Assembly: GCA_913061265.1 (NCBI GenBank)
Contig: CAJXVS010000003.1
Location: 186,001-250,000 of the forward strand
Direction of reading: 5' to 3'
DNA length: 64,000 nt
Source of the DNA: an uncultured Halobacteriovorax sp.
GTDB lineage: Bacteria > Bdellovibrionota > Bacteriovoracia > Bacteriovoracales > Bacteriovoracaceae
A program made the translations under genes and the position numbers. The notes below the pieces were generated by a model, which was not told the origin of the DNA, did not search any database, and saw only the letters and a list, made by a program, of their open reading frames with translations. This document shows, piece after piece, positions 7,201 to 16,600 of the stretch (position 1 is its first letter; each line of letters starts with the position of its first letter).

Positions 7201-9444
7201 CAAGTAGAAAGAGGTGAGATCAATACTACGGATACAATCAATGCAGCCAATTGTTCAAATGCTGGTGCCTTTGACCAGGGGGCAAATGCTATCTCTGAGA
7301 TCATTGCCGACAATATGTATATTGAATATGCGGCTGATGCAGATTTTATTACTGGTTTAAATATAACTTCTGATGATGGAGCTAATCGCGGTGCAGGTGT
7401 CATTCATAGCACAACGGCTACAAACACAAGAGCTTATATTGGACAGTACTATCATGCTGCTGATGGAATATTCCTTACTACTCAGAACATAGATAATATC
7501 AATCCTTATGTTGGACCTGAACAAGCGATTACTAATACAGGGCTTGATCACACCTTTTATTTATATAGATACGAAGAAGCAAGCATCGAGTTTGATTTAA
7601 GAATTGGACTAGATGCAAACGGAGCAGTTCCAAGTGATACGATCATTGAATTCTTAGAACAAGATGGTGGTGGGTACTGTACTCCTGGAAGTGTTGTAAC
7701 AACTTGTGCTGTTGGAAACGCTGACTGTTCAAGCCATACGACAAGAACTCAATGTGAAAGCGATACTAACTTCACTCTTACATTTCCTGAAGGAACTATA
7801 GGTGGAGTTAAGTGGGTTCCTACAGAAGCGGCTATTGTTCCTACAGGGCTAACCTTTGATACTACAAATGGAAGAATCTTCGGTACTCCTGATGTTAATG
7901 CTGATAAACAAAAATACACCATTAGAGTAACGAATCCTTATGGGTCTGTTGAACATGATTTCTCTCTTAAAGTTTATGATAAGTACGAAGTAACTTTAAC
8001 AAATACTGCACAAGATCCTAAGCCAGACTCTTATTCAATCCATCAAATTGGTTTTGGAATGGCCTCTGTTCCTTGTAGAGTAACTCAAGAAGCCATTGAT
8101 ACTGCAACTGCAGGTCACGTCAATGCCTCTGATGTTATTGACTTAACTTGCGTCCTTGATGCCGGTGAATCTGACTTACACACCTTTGGGCTTAAATTAA
8201 CAATTAACTCTGGTGATGGGATTTGCTCTACTGTTGATCATTATCCAACCAGCTTTTTTACTTATCCATACGTACAAACAGCTTCACAGGTAGTTATCAA
8301 TTCTGGAGACTATACAGAACCACTTTGTGGAGCACAGCCTCAAAACCTAAGAACTGGAACATCTGTTGTAGCAGGAACATATATTTCAAATGCTGCTCCT
8401 CCAGCAACTGCTCAAGACTTTACTTTTGATGGCTATGCGGAATTTGGTGATCTTTGTAAAAGTTCAGCAGTGGGAAGTGATTATACAGATTTAAATGCTG
8501 CTTTTCCAAACTGTGATGATGGTCAAGTTAATCATCCTACTCAGTTATACACGCTCTCACCTTTTCTCTGTGAAGATGGTGGTGGTACTGCAACTGCAGA
8601 TAATACTCCTCAAGACTGTAGAGATAATAATGGAAGTTGTGACAATTCAGACCCTTTAAATTGCGACTCTTCTTGTGCTGCAGATTGCTCCACATGTACT
8701 ACTGAAATTGCTTGCGAAACTGGCGGTACGAATAGTTGGGTCTTTGCTGGTGCTCATAACGACGCTAGTTTTGCCGTACCTGGGGCACTTGCTCCTCTGA
8801 GAGAATGTGTCGTCTCAGCCGTTACGGCCTCTGCAGTTGAACCAACGGCCTGTGGTGGATCCCCAGGTTCATGTATGGCGGGTGCTTCAAAAGATATCTT
8901 TACTGATGAGCAAACCTTTCAAAAGTTTTATCAAGTTCATAGTACTGTTGGTAATACACCTGTAGATATCGTTTATGCTTCTCCTAGCAGTGAGGGCCAT
9001 GCCACCAACTTAAAACTTGCAAACTATTCGAATGAAAACTTGTGTATCACATCTGACTACGCCTTTGATTGGACGAACTTCATTCGAAGTGGAGCCGATA
9101 CTCCTAACGGTGCTGCAAACCCTTTTGCTGGTGGTAGAAATTATTATGAGTATTCATGTAATGGTGGTGCCGGAACAATCGCAAGAATTAGAATGCTCGT
9201 TAGAGACTTTGATAATACTTATAAAGTAACTGATCTCATTGAGAGACTAGATCTTCCAAACGCGGATAATGTAATGGATGATCCTACTGGTGGAACGGAA
9301 TTCTGTTCTTTCCCTGGCTGTAATAATCGCAGTGATTGGGATAACTTCTCTCCCACAAGTTCTTCTTGCGGAAATGCTGACTTAGACTTCGATTTCACAC
9401 AGCCCGATTTATCAGTGGAAAATTTCCCGAGAGAAGCACTCTAA
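4222..9444 (+). CDS. Giant surface lipoprotein with Ig-like and cysteine repeats
   Basis: A 1740-residue lipoprotein: signal peptide with lipobox VIGC and acylated Cys20, then a Pro/Lys-rich tether. The body is Thr/Ala/Asp-rich, beta-type and low in Lys/Arg, as in long surface adhesins. Two He_PIG-like putative Ig modules can be read, one near residues 150-200 (SLPTGMAF...GVATGYNELQAYSISATNP) and a clearer one near 1200-1250 (PTGLTFDTTNGRIFGTP...YTIRVTNPYG). Three cysteine-rich units sharing C...C...C-x-[ST]-TT-x3-C-E-x(n)-W-[IV] occur at about 694-733, 1153-1199 and 1481-1507. The C-terminal 250 residues hold further Cys pairs. ATG 4222 follows a TTAGGAG ribosome site. No catalytic motif recognised. 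An adhesin or structural surface role is inferred only from architecture. It stands alone, convergent with rimO (four-base stop overlap). Confidence 0.8.
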   Translation: MKSYTLKILILITSLTVIGCMPDSATKFKEDPPKKAPVVTSGGTVELPVDFNPTTPIFCPSGNSTVTNTLALVGPAAIPAVFAADARFLVSPFTLDGSTNPNYEFVVRGDGVDEITDLTGDEKVICILADDEATPLFYPYEEEHAFETAGLVWSSSPSLPTGMAFATTADEEGQILGVATGYNELQAYSISATNPITGTVATGQIEIASSTPLKLILDANTGNDDEDAFFYTQYSSASFTAVVADASSLLPNHYIVNQVGALALIEHIDYSNNKIQLTIKTPTADVSTSFFVEGDSIDQLNPDQVAAAARVFNASITTLDNFYAVFKTGSSIGGTGNDDFALHWDAASGFVSSTVADGLTAANGEEIDKWIRCSYTPSIAAFGIDFLNGEDATITQFTDIDNWGANISGRANYVLGALDRACEFNGTVTAPFNLTQVTTKVYTYSGEEATTSFKVQAADIHQPRPLTNTSEAEETNFFFHYQYQGTSASDTTNLIITVDDVTSFKYNSQTPDENKVSNGRGTSAVITYIDVTNKKLFVTIENKFSYAFVVGDRIDNSGTFLSSETTVADIEYTFELGKAAGSTTYFEPKIALVKAVMPIDIDATGLIITPFGANEFTSEFLKQINVNGSFSILGDDGSVQSRTISAVDLSANAHTVTVSSAFTNGIPSNVSQLAYVSPFENAYEASANQNVGFCDAGDVGAGCAGGNCRTLTTKALCEADGNYTGSATGIRWISEKGNISYSIDNYSGVSTSTCGTRCDTNDQVLAGTTGTPQIVFKPGSKITDDNHGRIAIVNDLNTLLSSQEFIITATGYSGNQTSTNFKFSVSAPPANLSMNRNLLLNVPSGSAFQIGSYISSNNADAGTGIIKDIITAVENGYDYLDIQIIKGKFSEFDDLDNRPNFSSQQTYVLGGGVIKYNAAVELASIADAQEFDDELKCTTNKRYNRFIDGENTDFDDDAANAGTAARGTIAYQWDSFSGDTSQLRPTANNRVYLQVERGEINTTDTINAANCSNAGAFDQGANAISEIIADNMYIEYAADADFITGLNITSDDGANRGAGVIHSTTATNTRAYIGQYYHAADGIFLTTQNIDNINPYVGPEQAITNTGLDHTFYLYRYEEASIEFDLRIGLDANGAVPSDTIIEFLEQDGGGYCTPGSVVTTCAVGNADCSSHTTRTQCESDTNFTLTFPEGTIGGVKWVPTEAAIVPTGLTFDTTNGRIFGTPDVNADKQKYTIRVTNPYGSVEHDFSLKVYDKYEVTLTNTAQDPKPDSYSIHQIGFGMASVPCRVTQEAIDTATAGHVNASDVIDLTCVLDAGESDLHTFGLKLTINSGDGICSTVDHYPTSFFTYPYVQTASQVVINSGDYTEPLCGAQPQNLRTGTSVVAGTYISNAAPPATAQDFTFDGYAEFGDLCKSSAVGSDYTDLNAAFPNCDDGQVNHPTQLYTLSPFLCEDGGGTATADNTPQDCRDNNGSCDNSDPLNCDSSCAADCSTCTTEIACETGGTNSWVFAGAHNDASFAVPGALAPLRECVVSAVTASAVEPTACGGSPGSCMAGASKDIFTDEQTFQKFYQVHSTVGNTPVDIVYASPSSEGHATNLKLANYSNENLCITSDYAFDWTNFIRSGADTPNGAANPFAGGRNYYEYSCNGGAGTIARIRMLVRDFDNTYKVTDLIERLDLPNADNVMDDPTGGTEFCSFPGCNNRSDWDNFSPTSSSCGNADLDFDFTQPDLSVENFPREAL

Positions 9445-10838
9445 ACAATACGACCAATCAAATCAAAATCTAAACTTTCGGTGATCTCGACTTTTACGAG
9501 ATCGCCTACGTTTAAGACCTTATCGTTTGTATCGTTGATGATCACTTTCCCATCAATATCAGGAGCCTGTCCCTGATGACGTCCTTGAATAAGAAGCTCA
9601 GTTTCTTCATGCTCCCCTTCAATTAGAACTTCAAGGGTTTGCCCAACGAATTCTTGATTAAGCTCTCTAGAGATTTCTTTTTGAACTGAGAACAAGCGGT
9701 CAAAACGCTCATCAATAACCTCTTGAGAGACCTTATCCTTTAATCTAAAGGCCGGTGTTCCTTCTTCGTCTGAGTAACGAAAGATACCAAGATGGTTAAA
9801 GCGGGCTTTCTCTACTCCATCTAGAAGCTTTTGAAAGTCCTCTTCAGTCTCCCCAGGAAAACCAACAATGATTGAAGTTCTTAAAACTATCCCTGGCACT
9901 TTTTCTCGTAGCCTAGTGATTCTTCTGAGGATCTCTTCCCCTTCAATCTTTCTATTCATTCTCTTAAGAACATTTGTACTAAAATGCTGAACTGGTGAGT
10001 CTAGGTACTTTGTAATCTTCTTAGAGTTAGCTAAGATGTCCATAACTTCTTCAGTTAGTTCATCTGGGTAGAAGTAAAAAAGCCTAACCCAATCAATCTC
10101 TTCGATTGTATCAAGACCTTTTAAAAGCTCTGGAAGATTATTATTCTCATCAAGATCCACTCCGTAGTCAGAAAGATCTTGAGAGATGACATTAACTTCT
10201 CGAACCCCACTTTTTGCAAGAATCTTTGACTCTGCTACTAGAGACTCTACACTTCTCGAACGAAGCCTTCCTCTAATAGTAGGGATGATACAAAAGGTAC
10301 AATTTCTATTACAACCTTCACTTACTTTTAGCCAGGCCATATAAAAAGGAGAAGTATTTAGTCTTGGATCAAATTCTGTGTGAATAAACTTTGGAATCTC
10401 AACATGGCTTTTGGCCTCAAGCCTTCCATCTTCAAATGCTTTAAGAAGCTTAACAATCTTATAATACTCACCAGTGCCAATAATAAGATCGACTTCAGGT
10501 AAGTCTGTCTCTAGATCCTGCGCATATCTTTGGGCCATACAGCCAGAAACGACGAGGGCCTTACAAGATCCTTTGTCGCTATTTTTATAATCCGCTAGGT
10601 CTAAGATGGTTTCAATTGATTCGGCCTTAGCCGCTTCAATAAAAGAACAAGTATTGACCACAATAACTTCTGCCTCTGACGGATCTTCTGAGATCGTAAA
10701 ACCATCGAGTCCCATATAACCAAGCATGACTTGGCTATCGACCAAGTTCTTACTGCAGCCTAGAGAAGTAAAGTGAAGGGTCTTCTTTTGAAAAAGAACC
10801 TCGTTAGAAGTGTCAGTTGTTTCGGTAATATTCATCAT
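9441..10838 (-). CDS. rimO: Ribosomal protein S12 methylthiotransferase RimO
   Basis: Radical-SAM enzyme that adds a methylthio group to the conserved Asp of ribosomal protein S12. The 465 residues contain the N-terminal UPF0004 domain with its three cluster cysteines (SLGCSKNLVDS with Cys28, NTCSF near 64, SGCMAQ near 98), the radical-SAM CxxxCxxC in CNRNCTFC near residue 177, and a C-terminal TRAM domain (about 395-465). The SLGC-x-KN-x-VDS wording distinguishes RimO from MiaB. Two adjacent ATGs (10838 and 10835) can serve as start and no strong ribosome site is visible. The first 19 residues are an extension before the conserved core. Stop overlaps the giant lipoprotein stop by four bases. 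Confidence 0.95.
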   Translation of the reverse strand: MMNITETTDTSNEVLFQKKTLHFTSLGCSKNLVDSQVMLGYMGLDGFTISEDPSEAEVIVVNTCSFIEAAKAESIETILDLADYKNSDKGSCKALVVSGCMAQRYAQDLETDLPEVDLIIGTGEYYKIVKLLKAFEDGRLEAKSHVEIPKFIHTEFDPRLNTSPFYMAWLKVSEGCNRNCTFCIIPTIRGRLRSRSVESLVAESKILAKSGVREVNVISQDLSDYGVDLDENNNLPELLKGLDTIEEIDWVRLFYFYPDELTEEVMDILANSKKITKYLDSPVQHFSTNVLKRMNRKIEGEEILRRITRLREKVPGIVLRTSIIVGFPGETEEDFQKLLDGVEKARFNHLGIFRYSDEEGTPAFRLKDKVSQEVIDERFDRLFSVQKEISRELNQEFVGQTLEVLIEGEHEETELLIQGRHQGQAPDIDGKVIINDTNDKVLNVGDLVKVEITESLDFDLIGRIV

Positions 10839-10968
10839 AAGGGGCTTTGTAGTACAGGAAAGCTACTTTGGCATCTTTATCTGAATATTTTACTCACTCA
10901 AGGCCCTGTTATTCGGTAAATTAAGCCTGTAATTTCAATAAGTTGATTAATGAACTAAACTAAACTTG

Positions 10969-13080
10969 ATGAAACTTTTCTTATTCACTTTTATTTCTCT
11001 TTTTTTAGGCTGCTCGAGCACGAGCCTTACCTCACCCCCTCATCAAGATGATATGAAGGCTTTAGCTAACAAGCTCTCTAGGATAACAAGTTTTGACGCC
11101 CCAGAAGATCACGACAACAGCTCCTATGCCCTACTCTTTCTTAAAGCAAACAGCCTAGTCAGCAAGGGCCAAAATACTGAAGCCTGTCCTTATTATGAAT
11201 TTCTCTCAAAGAATGAAGTCTTTGTTTTACAAAAACTAGCCTGGGTTAGAGCTCTTGGAACCTGTCACTATTCTAAGGATCAGTTAGTTAATACCTGGGA
11301 AAGAGAAGACCTTATTATCCCAAAGTGGCTAAACGAAGAGTATGTAAATACCTCCTACAGCGTGGCTAAGAAAAACAAACTAAGAAAGTACGAGGCCATC
11401 TTTATTTCTAAAAAGTCTCGCTATGAAAAAGTTAAGAAAGAAAGGTTAGAGCTTTTAAAGAATGCCCATAAAATATCAAAGACCGCAGGTGATAGTGAAC
11501 TAGAAGATGAACTCCTTACAAAGATCCATAGACTCGCTCCTAGGCTTATGAACGATATTCACGAAAGTGATCGTTACAAAGTAGGTCGTGACTTTGAAAA
11601 CATAAGAGACTTTGATAGGGCCCGTATGTTTTACCGTAAAATCATAAGAGACCCCTCTGTAAAGTTAAAGACAAAGAAGATGGCCTGGAACCGTTTACGC
11701 CTAAGCTATAAACTTCAAAGACAAAAACCTACCTACGTTCAAAAAACCCTAAAGATGGTTAACTTCTTTAAAAAAAAGCTCATCAATAAGCCTAAAGATA
11801 AAAGAATTAAAAGAATCTGGGTAAACACTTCGATAAAGTACTCTAGAGCGCTTTGGACTCTACATCAACGAGATGAAGGAAGAGCCGTATTAAAGAAGCT
11901 TCTCGCTTTCGGTGTTGAAGACAAAGAACCTCTCGTTCAGATTCATTGGATCCTAGGTAAGATGAAAGCTGAAGAAAAACTCTTTGAAGATGCTATCAAG
12001 CGATTTGAAAAGGCGTCAGATCTAAGAACCTCTAATCAAAATTTCAAAGAGAGAATTGCATGGTCTCTAGGTTGGAACTATTATTTACTCGATCAGTTTC
12101 AAAACACCATCGATTACTTTAATAAGTACATGGATGAAAATGAAGAATCAAGATTCAATCTAAAACTGAAGTTCTGGATGGCGAAGTCATATTTAAAGAT
12201 TGGCAAGAAAGGAAGAAGTCATAAAATTCTGTCTCAAATTGCTAAGAATGACCCTTTCGGATACTACGGAATCATATCAAATATAGAACTTGAAAGAGGC
12301 TTCTCCCCGATTGAAGTCGTCAATCGAGAGAAGCACTATTATGACTCGACTCTTGAATGGCTACTTAGCTTAGGGGAAACTAAGCTTGGTGAGAATTATT
12401 TAAAGTCTATTCAGGGCAAGTTTAGGTCAAAGAATCAAATCACTCAGCTTCTTCCTCTTTATGAAAAGTTAGGCTGGTACGAAGGAGGAATCTTTAAATT
12501 CTTTCGCATCAAATCAAGTGAAAGAAATAGTATCTTAGAAGATCATATCTCTTCAGCCTTCCCTATTCCCTATCAAGATCAATTTGTTAAGGCTGGCCTA
12601 AAGTATAATATTGAGCCAGGAATTCTTTTTTCAATCTCAAGACAAGAGTCAGCTTTTAACCCAGTAATTAGATCCGCTGCCGATGCCTTTGGTCTAATGC
12701 AGCTCATCCCAGAGAGGGCCAAGGAGCTAGCCGTTAGGCATGATATTAACTACAAAGTCTTAGAGGACCTCTATAATCCTGAGATCAATATTTCTCTTGG
12801 AGCGGCTTTATTAAGCGATTTAAAGACAAAATTTAAGAACAACTTTATTCACTTTGTAGCCTCTTATAATGCAAGTGAAAGTGCTGTTAATAATTGGTTT
12901 AGACGCTATTGGAAGGGAGACCCTTATCAATTCATAGAAACAATCCCTTATGAAGAAACACAGAAATACGTAAAGCTCGTCTTCAGGAACTTTATTACCT
13001 ATAAAAGAATGCTAAGTGAAGATGAGTTTGAAATGACCTCAAAGGTATTTACTGATTTAGAGTCTATTGAGAAACCCTAG
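10969..13080 (+). CDS. Lipoprotein soluble-type lytic transglycosylase (SLT domain)
   Basis: Peptidoglycan lytic transglycosylase, cleaving MurNAc-GlcNAc bonds to give 1,6-anhydroMurNAc ends. A short signal peptide ends in a lipobox (LGC, Cys15 from the ATG), so it is a membrane-anchored periplasmic enzyme. A long TPR-like alpha-superhelix (about 40-530), as in Slt70, precedes the SLT domain. The catalytic Glu lies in SRQESAFNP near residue 560, followed by AFGLMQLIP and the SYNASE motif (ASYNASESAVNNW). The frame can be opened one codon earlier at TTG 10966, but ATG 10969 is the natural start (703 residues). No clear ribosome site. Convergent with lolA, with a 17-base overlap. Confidence 0.92.
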   Translation: MKLFLFTFISLFLGCSSTSLTSPPHQDDMKALANKLSRITSFDAPEDHDNSSYALLFLKANSLVSKGQNTEACPYYEFLSKNEVFVLQKLAWVRALGTCHYSKDQLVNTWEREDLIIPKWLNEEYVNTSYSVAKKNKLRKYEAIFISKKSRYEKVKKERLELLKNAHKISKTAGDSELEDELLTKIHRLAPRLMNDIHESDRYKVGRDFENIRDFDRARMFYRKIIRDPSVKLKTKKMAWNRLRLSYKLQRQKPTYVQKTLKMVNFFKKKLINKPKDKRIKRIWVNTSIKYSRALWTLHQRDEGRAVLKKLLAFGVEDKEPLVQIHWILGKMKAEEKLFEDAIKRFEKASDLRTSNQNFKERIAWSLGWNYYLLDQFQNTIDYFNKYMDENEESRFNLKLKFWMAKSYLKIGKKGRSHKILSQIAKNDPFGYYGIISNIELERGFSPIEVVNREKHYYDSTLEWLLSLGETKLGENYLKSIQGKFRSKNQITQLLPLYEKLGWYEGGIFKFFRIKSSERNSILEDHISSAFPIPYQDQFVKAGLKYNIEPGILFSISRQESAFNPVIRSAADAFGLMQLIPERAKELAVRHDINYKVLEDLYNPEINISLGAALLSDLKTKFKNNFIHFVASYNASESAVNNWFRRYWKGDPYQFIETIPYEETQKYVKLVFRNFITYKRMLSEDEFEMTSKVFTDLESIEKP

Positions 13081-13687
13081 TATTCTTAGGTGCCTTGAAA
13101 ACAAAATGACCTTTTTTAAAGCCAGGATTAATCACAATCTTATTTAAGAGTAGCCTAACTTTTGATTTATCACTCTTAGTTAGAACTACGTTTGAGATAT
13201 TCTTAAAGCTGTTTTCACCATTGAATTCTAGATAAGCAGAAAGAATACCGATTCCTTTTTGATTTTCTTTACTGAGAACTAAGTCCATTCCTTTATCTTT
13301 TTTAGAAACACTATAGTGCTTATTAGACTTCATTCCTTTTTTAAGAAGGTCAAAGAACTTAACTAATGAGTTTTTATTCGTCACTGAAATGGTCAACTCT
13401 CCAGGCTCTTCATCATCCCATGGAGCAATATAATACCAACTCTTCTTTGGATTACTTACAAAGATGATCTTATCAGGATGAGTTGCTTCAAACCATAGAT
13501 GCCCAGGGTATCTATAATCGATTCTCCCTTTCATCTTCTTCTCAACACCAGTGACTGATGATTTTATGACTTGAGAGAAATCAGCATTAAAACTTTTAGG
13601 AAGGAAGCTGGTTGTGCGAGCACTTAAATCGTGCCCGCCACCGACTAGAAAACTAAAATAAATAGAAACAGTAAGGATCAATTTCAT
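13064..13687 (-). CDS. lolA: Outer-membrane lipoprotein carrier LolA-like
   Basis: Periplasmic chaperone that ferries lipoproteins from the inner to the outer membrane. A 207-residue exported protein with an N-terminal signal peptide (about residues 1-24). The LolA fold pattern is visible: an amphipathic FNADFSQVIKSS strand/helix, KMKGRIDYRYPGHLWFEATHPDKIIFVSNPKK (the usual G-x-ly..P..frwe...p....l..dg..lw pattern), WYYIAPWDDEE, then later repeated beta strands. No LolB is seen in the window. ATG 13685-13687 overlaps the smc stop by one base (TAATG), so translation is probably coupled to smc. It overlaps the convergent lytic transglycosylase gene by 17 bases. Confidence 0.85.
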   Translation of the reverse strand: MKLILTVSIYFSFLVGGGHDLSARTTSFLPKSFNADFSQVIKSSVTGVEKKMKGRIDYRYPGHLWFEATHPDKIIFVSNPKKSWYYIAPWDDEEPGELTISVTNKNSLVKFFDLLKKGMKSNKHYSVSKKDKGMDLVLSKENQKGIGILSAYLEFNGENSFKNISNVVLTKSDKSKVRLLLNKIVINPGFKKGHFVFKAPKNTRVSQ

Positions 13688-16600
13688 TAGTGAAGTTGAA
13701 CACTTACTGCTTTCGAAACACCAGCCTCTTGCATGGTTACACCATATAGAGTGTCGTTCAATTCCATTGTCTTTTTATTATGGGTAATGAGAATAAACTG
13801 ACTCTCGTTACTCATCTCTCTGAGTAGTTCGTTGAACCTTCCTACATTTGCATCATCTAATGGGGCGTCGACCTCATCGAGAAGACAAAATGGAGAAGGC
13901 TTAACTAAAAAGATTGAGAAGATCAAACTAACAGCAGTTAGAGCTTTCTCTCCACCTGACATCAAGTTGATATTTTGCATCTTCTTGCCAGGAGGCTGGG
14001 CGATAATATCGACACCACATTCAGCATCGTCAAGATCACCCTTCACTTCAAGGCGAGCATTCCCACCACCAAAGATGATAGGGAAAACTTTTTCAAATCT
14101 AGTATTCACTTCATGAAAAGCAACCTTAAATCTCTTTCTTGATTTTTCATCAATATGAGCAATGGCCTTTTCTAAATCTTCAAGTGACATTCTAAGTTCG
14201 TTTTCTTGAATCTTGAGGAAATCAAATCTCATCTTCTGACGATCATAATCTTCAATGGCCTGCCAGTTAATATCACCTAGATTATTGTATTCTTTTTTGT
14301 ATTGCTTATATTTATAAGAGCAGTCTTTTAAGTCCTGCCCATAACGACGGTTAAACTCATATTCATTAGCTGCAATCTTGATCTCACCTTCTTCTGTTTC
14401 CATGACATACATAGAAGAAATATCAGTTAGGTGTTCATAATCAACTGCTTCGTAACCTAAGAAAGTTCCAAGAACTAACCTAAGATCAATTCTATATTTC
14501 TCAAAGATATCTCTAACAATTTGCTCTTCTTCAGTCAGGTAATGCTCTAACTTACCTTGTCTTTGAACAATTTCCTTATCAGTCTTATTAATATCTTGAT
14601 TCAGCTTCTTAACTTCTTCTTCTCTATCTGCCATTCCCTGAAGGAGTACAGCGAGATCATCTTTCATTCCACTAAGAGTTTCTTCTCTAGCGCCAAGATC
14701 TGTTGAAGTATCCATATTTGATTGCTCTAGTTGCTCTAGATCAATCGCAATTTCTTCTACTTCTTTTTGATAAGCAGCAATAGACTCATTAATGGTCTCA
14801 TCTTTTTGAGCAAATCTTTCTAATTGGGCTTCGATATCATCAAGCTGGCTAATAAAGCCTTTCATTCTATCGTTGAAAGAATCTCTCTCAGCTTTCTTTG
14901 CAAGAAAAATATCTCTATCTTCTTCGTACTTAACCTTAAGCTCACTTAGAGTTGAATCTCTCTCTTCTAAATAGGCCTTCTTATCTTCGACTCTTTGATT
15001 ATAGTCACCATGAGACTTAGAGATTTGTTCTTGTTCTTCAAGTAGCTCTAATCTTTCTTTGGAAGTTTCGTTCTTTCTATTCTTAAGAATATCAAGTCTT
15101 GAATTTCCTGTTTGCATTGTATCGAGCTTTGATTCTAGAGCCGATTTTTTTCCTGCTGAATCGGCCATAGCCTCAGAGGCTTCATCTCTTAAAGTCTCAA
15201 GCTCTGACCTTTTTTCAGTTAAAACAACTTCAGCTTCAGTAACCTTAGTTTGCAAGGCATCTACTGTCTCTGTAAGGCTTACTAGTTTAGTATCAAGCTC
15301 AGTTATACGATTGTTTCTCTCAACCACACCTTGAGTCGTATCTTCATCAGAGCCAAGACTTAAGACTTTTGCTCCACCAATATTTTTAACAGCTGTTTTA
15401 CCATCGAAGCTAGAGATAGCTTTAAACCTCATCTCTGGGTTTAATGAATTGAAGATATCGTTATCAATATTATTTGTTAAAAAGTAACCAGAGAAGATTG
15501 AAGTTAAATGCTCATACCCTTCTTCAAGCTGAACAACATCTTTTAGTCCTATTAAATCATTACAACCAGCAAGACTAAGCCTTTCAAGTGATTCTTCTGA
15601 AACCTCAAAAGCAGAACCTGGTTGAAGAAACTCAAGTCCTCCCACCACTTCTTGATTCTTAATCCAATCAAGTAATACTGAAGGACTAACTTCTTTAGAA
15701 ACTAAGGTTTGTAAGAAGTCTCCAAGGAGAGCTTGTACTCCACCAGTGTATTTATCATCACACTTAACAAGTGTTCCTAGTAATTGGTAAGCCTCTGTTT
15801 CAGAGTCTTTAAGAAACTGGGTTGAGCCTTCTGTCACACCTTCAAGGGATCTATTGATCTCTCTTAAAGACTGTAACTTTGATTCCGTTTGAATAAGTTC
15901 TTTAGATTTTTCTCTAGAGTCTTTTTCAAGGTTTTGAAAGTCTTCAGATAAGACTTTCACTTCTTCTTTTAAGCTCGCTTCTTTCTTTGATAACTCTAAG
16001 CTTAATGCTTCAGCCTGAGCAACTGACTCTCTTTCATTGGCAATCTTCGTTGAAAGACCTGAATACTCAGTTTCAACAGATTCAATTTCAGCAGTCCAGT
16101 CTTCAATATTTTTAGAGAATTCTTCTAACTTAGAAGTATTTCTAAACATCTTCTGATCAATATCTTGAAAAGAGTTTCTCATCTCTTCAATCTCTTCTCT
16201 AGCTTGGTCAACTTCTTGATTCGCTAGTAGGTACTGATCTTTTAATTCTTCAACGGCTATTTCATGAGCTTCAAAATCATAGGCTTCATTTTCAGAGGCT
16301 CTGATTTGTTCTAACTCAGCATTAAGCTCAGTTTTTTTACTTAAGCGGTTTTCGATATCATTCTTAAGTTCTTCAAGCTCAATTTGCTTATCTTCAACTA
16401 ATTTTTCTTTTTGTGTAATTGATTCAGCCAAGTGATTCAGGCGTTCTTCGGAAGCCGCAAGAGTTCTTGAAATTTCATTGTATTCTTTTTGAAGAGTATC
16501 TAAGTCAGATGTCTTATCGTCTTTAACAAGCCTCTCATCACCAAGACTTACCTCAAGAGAACTTTTTCTTGTGGTCCAGTTCTCAATATCAAGAGTCTTC

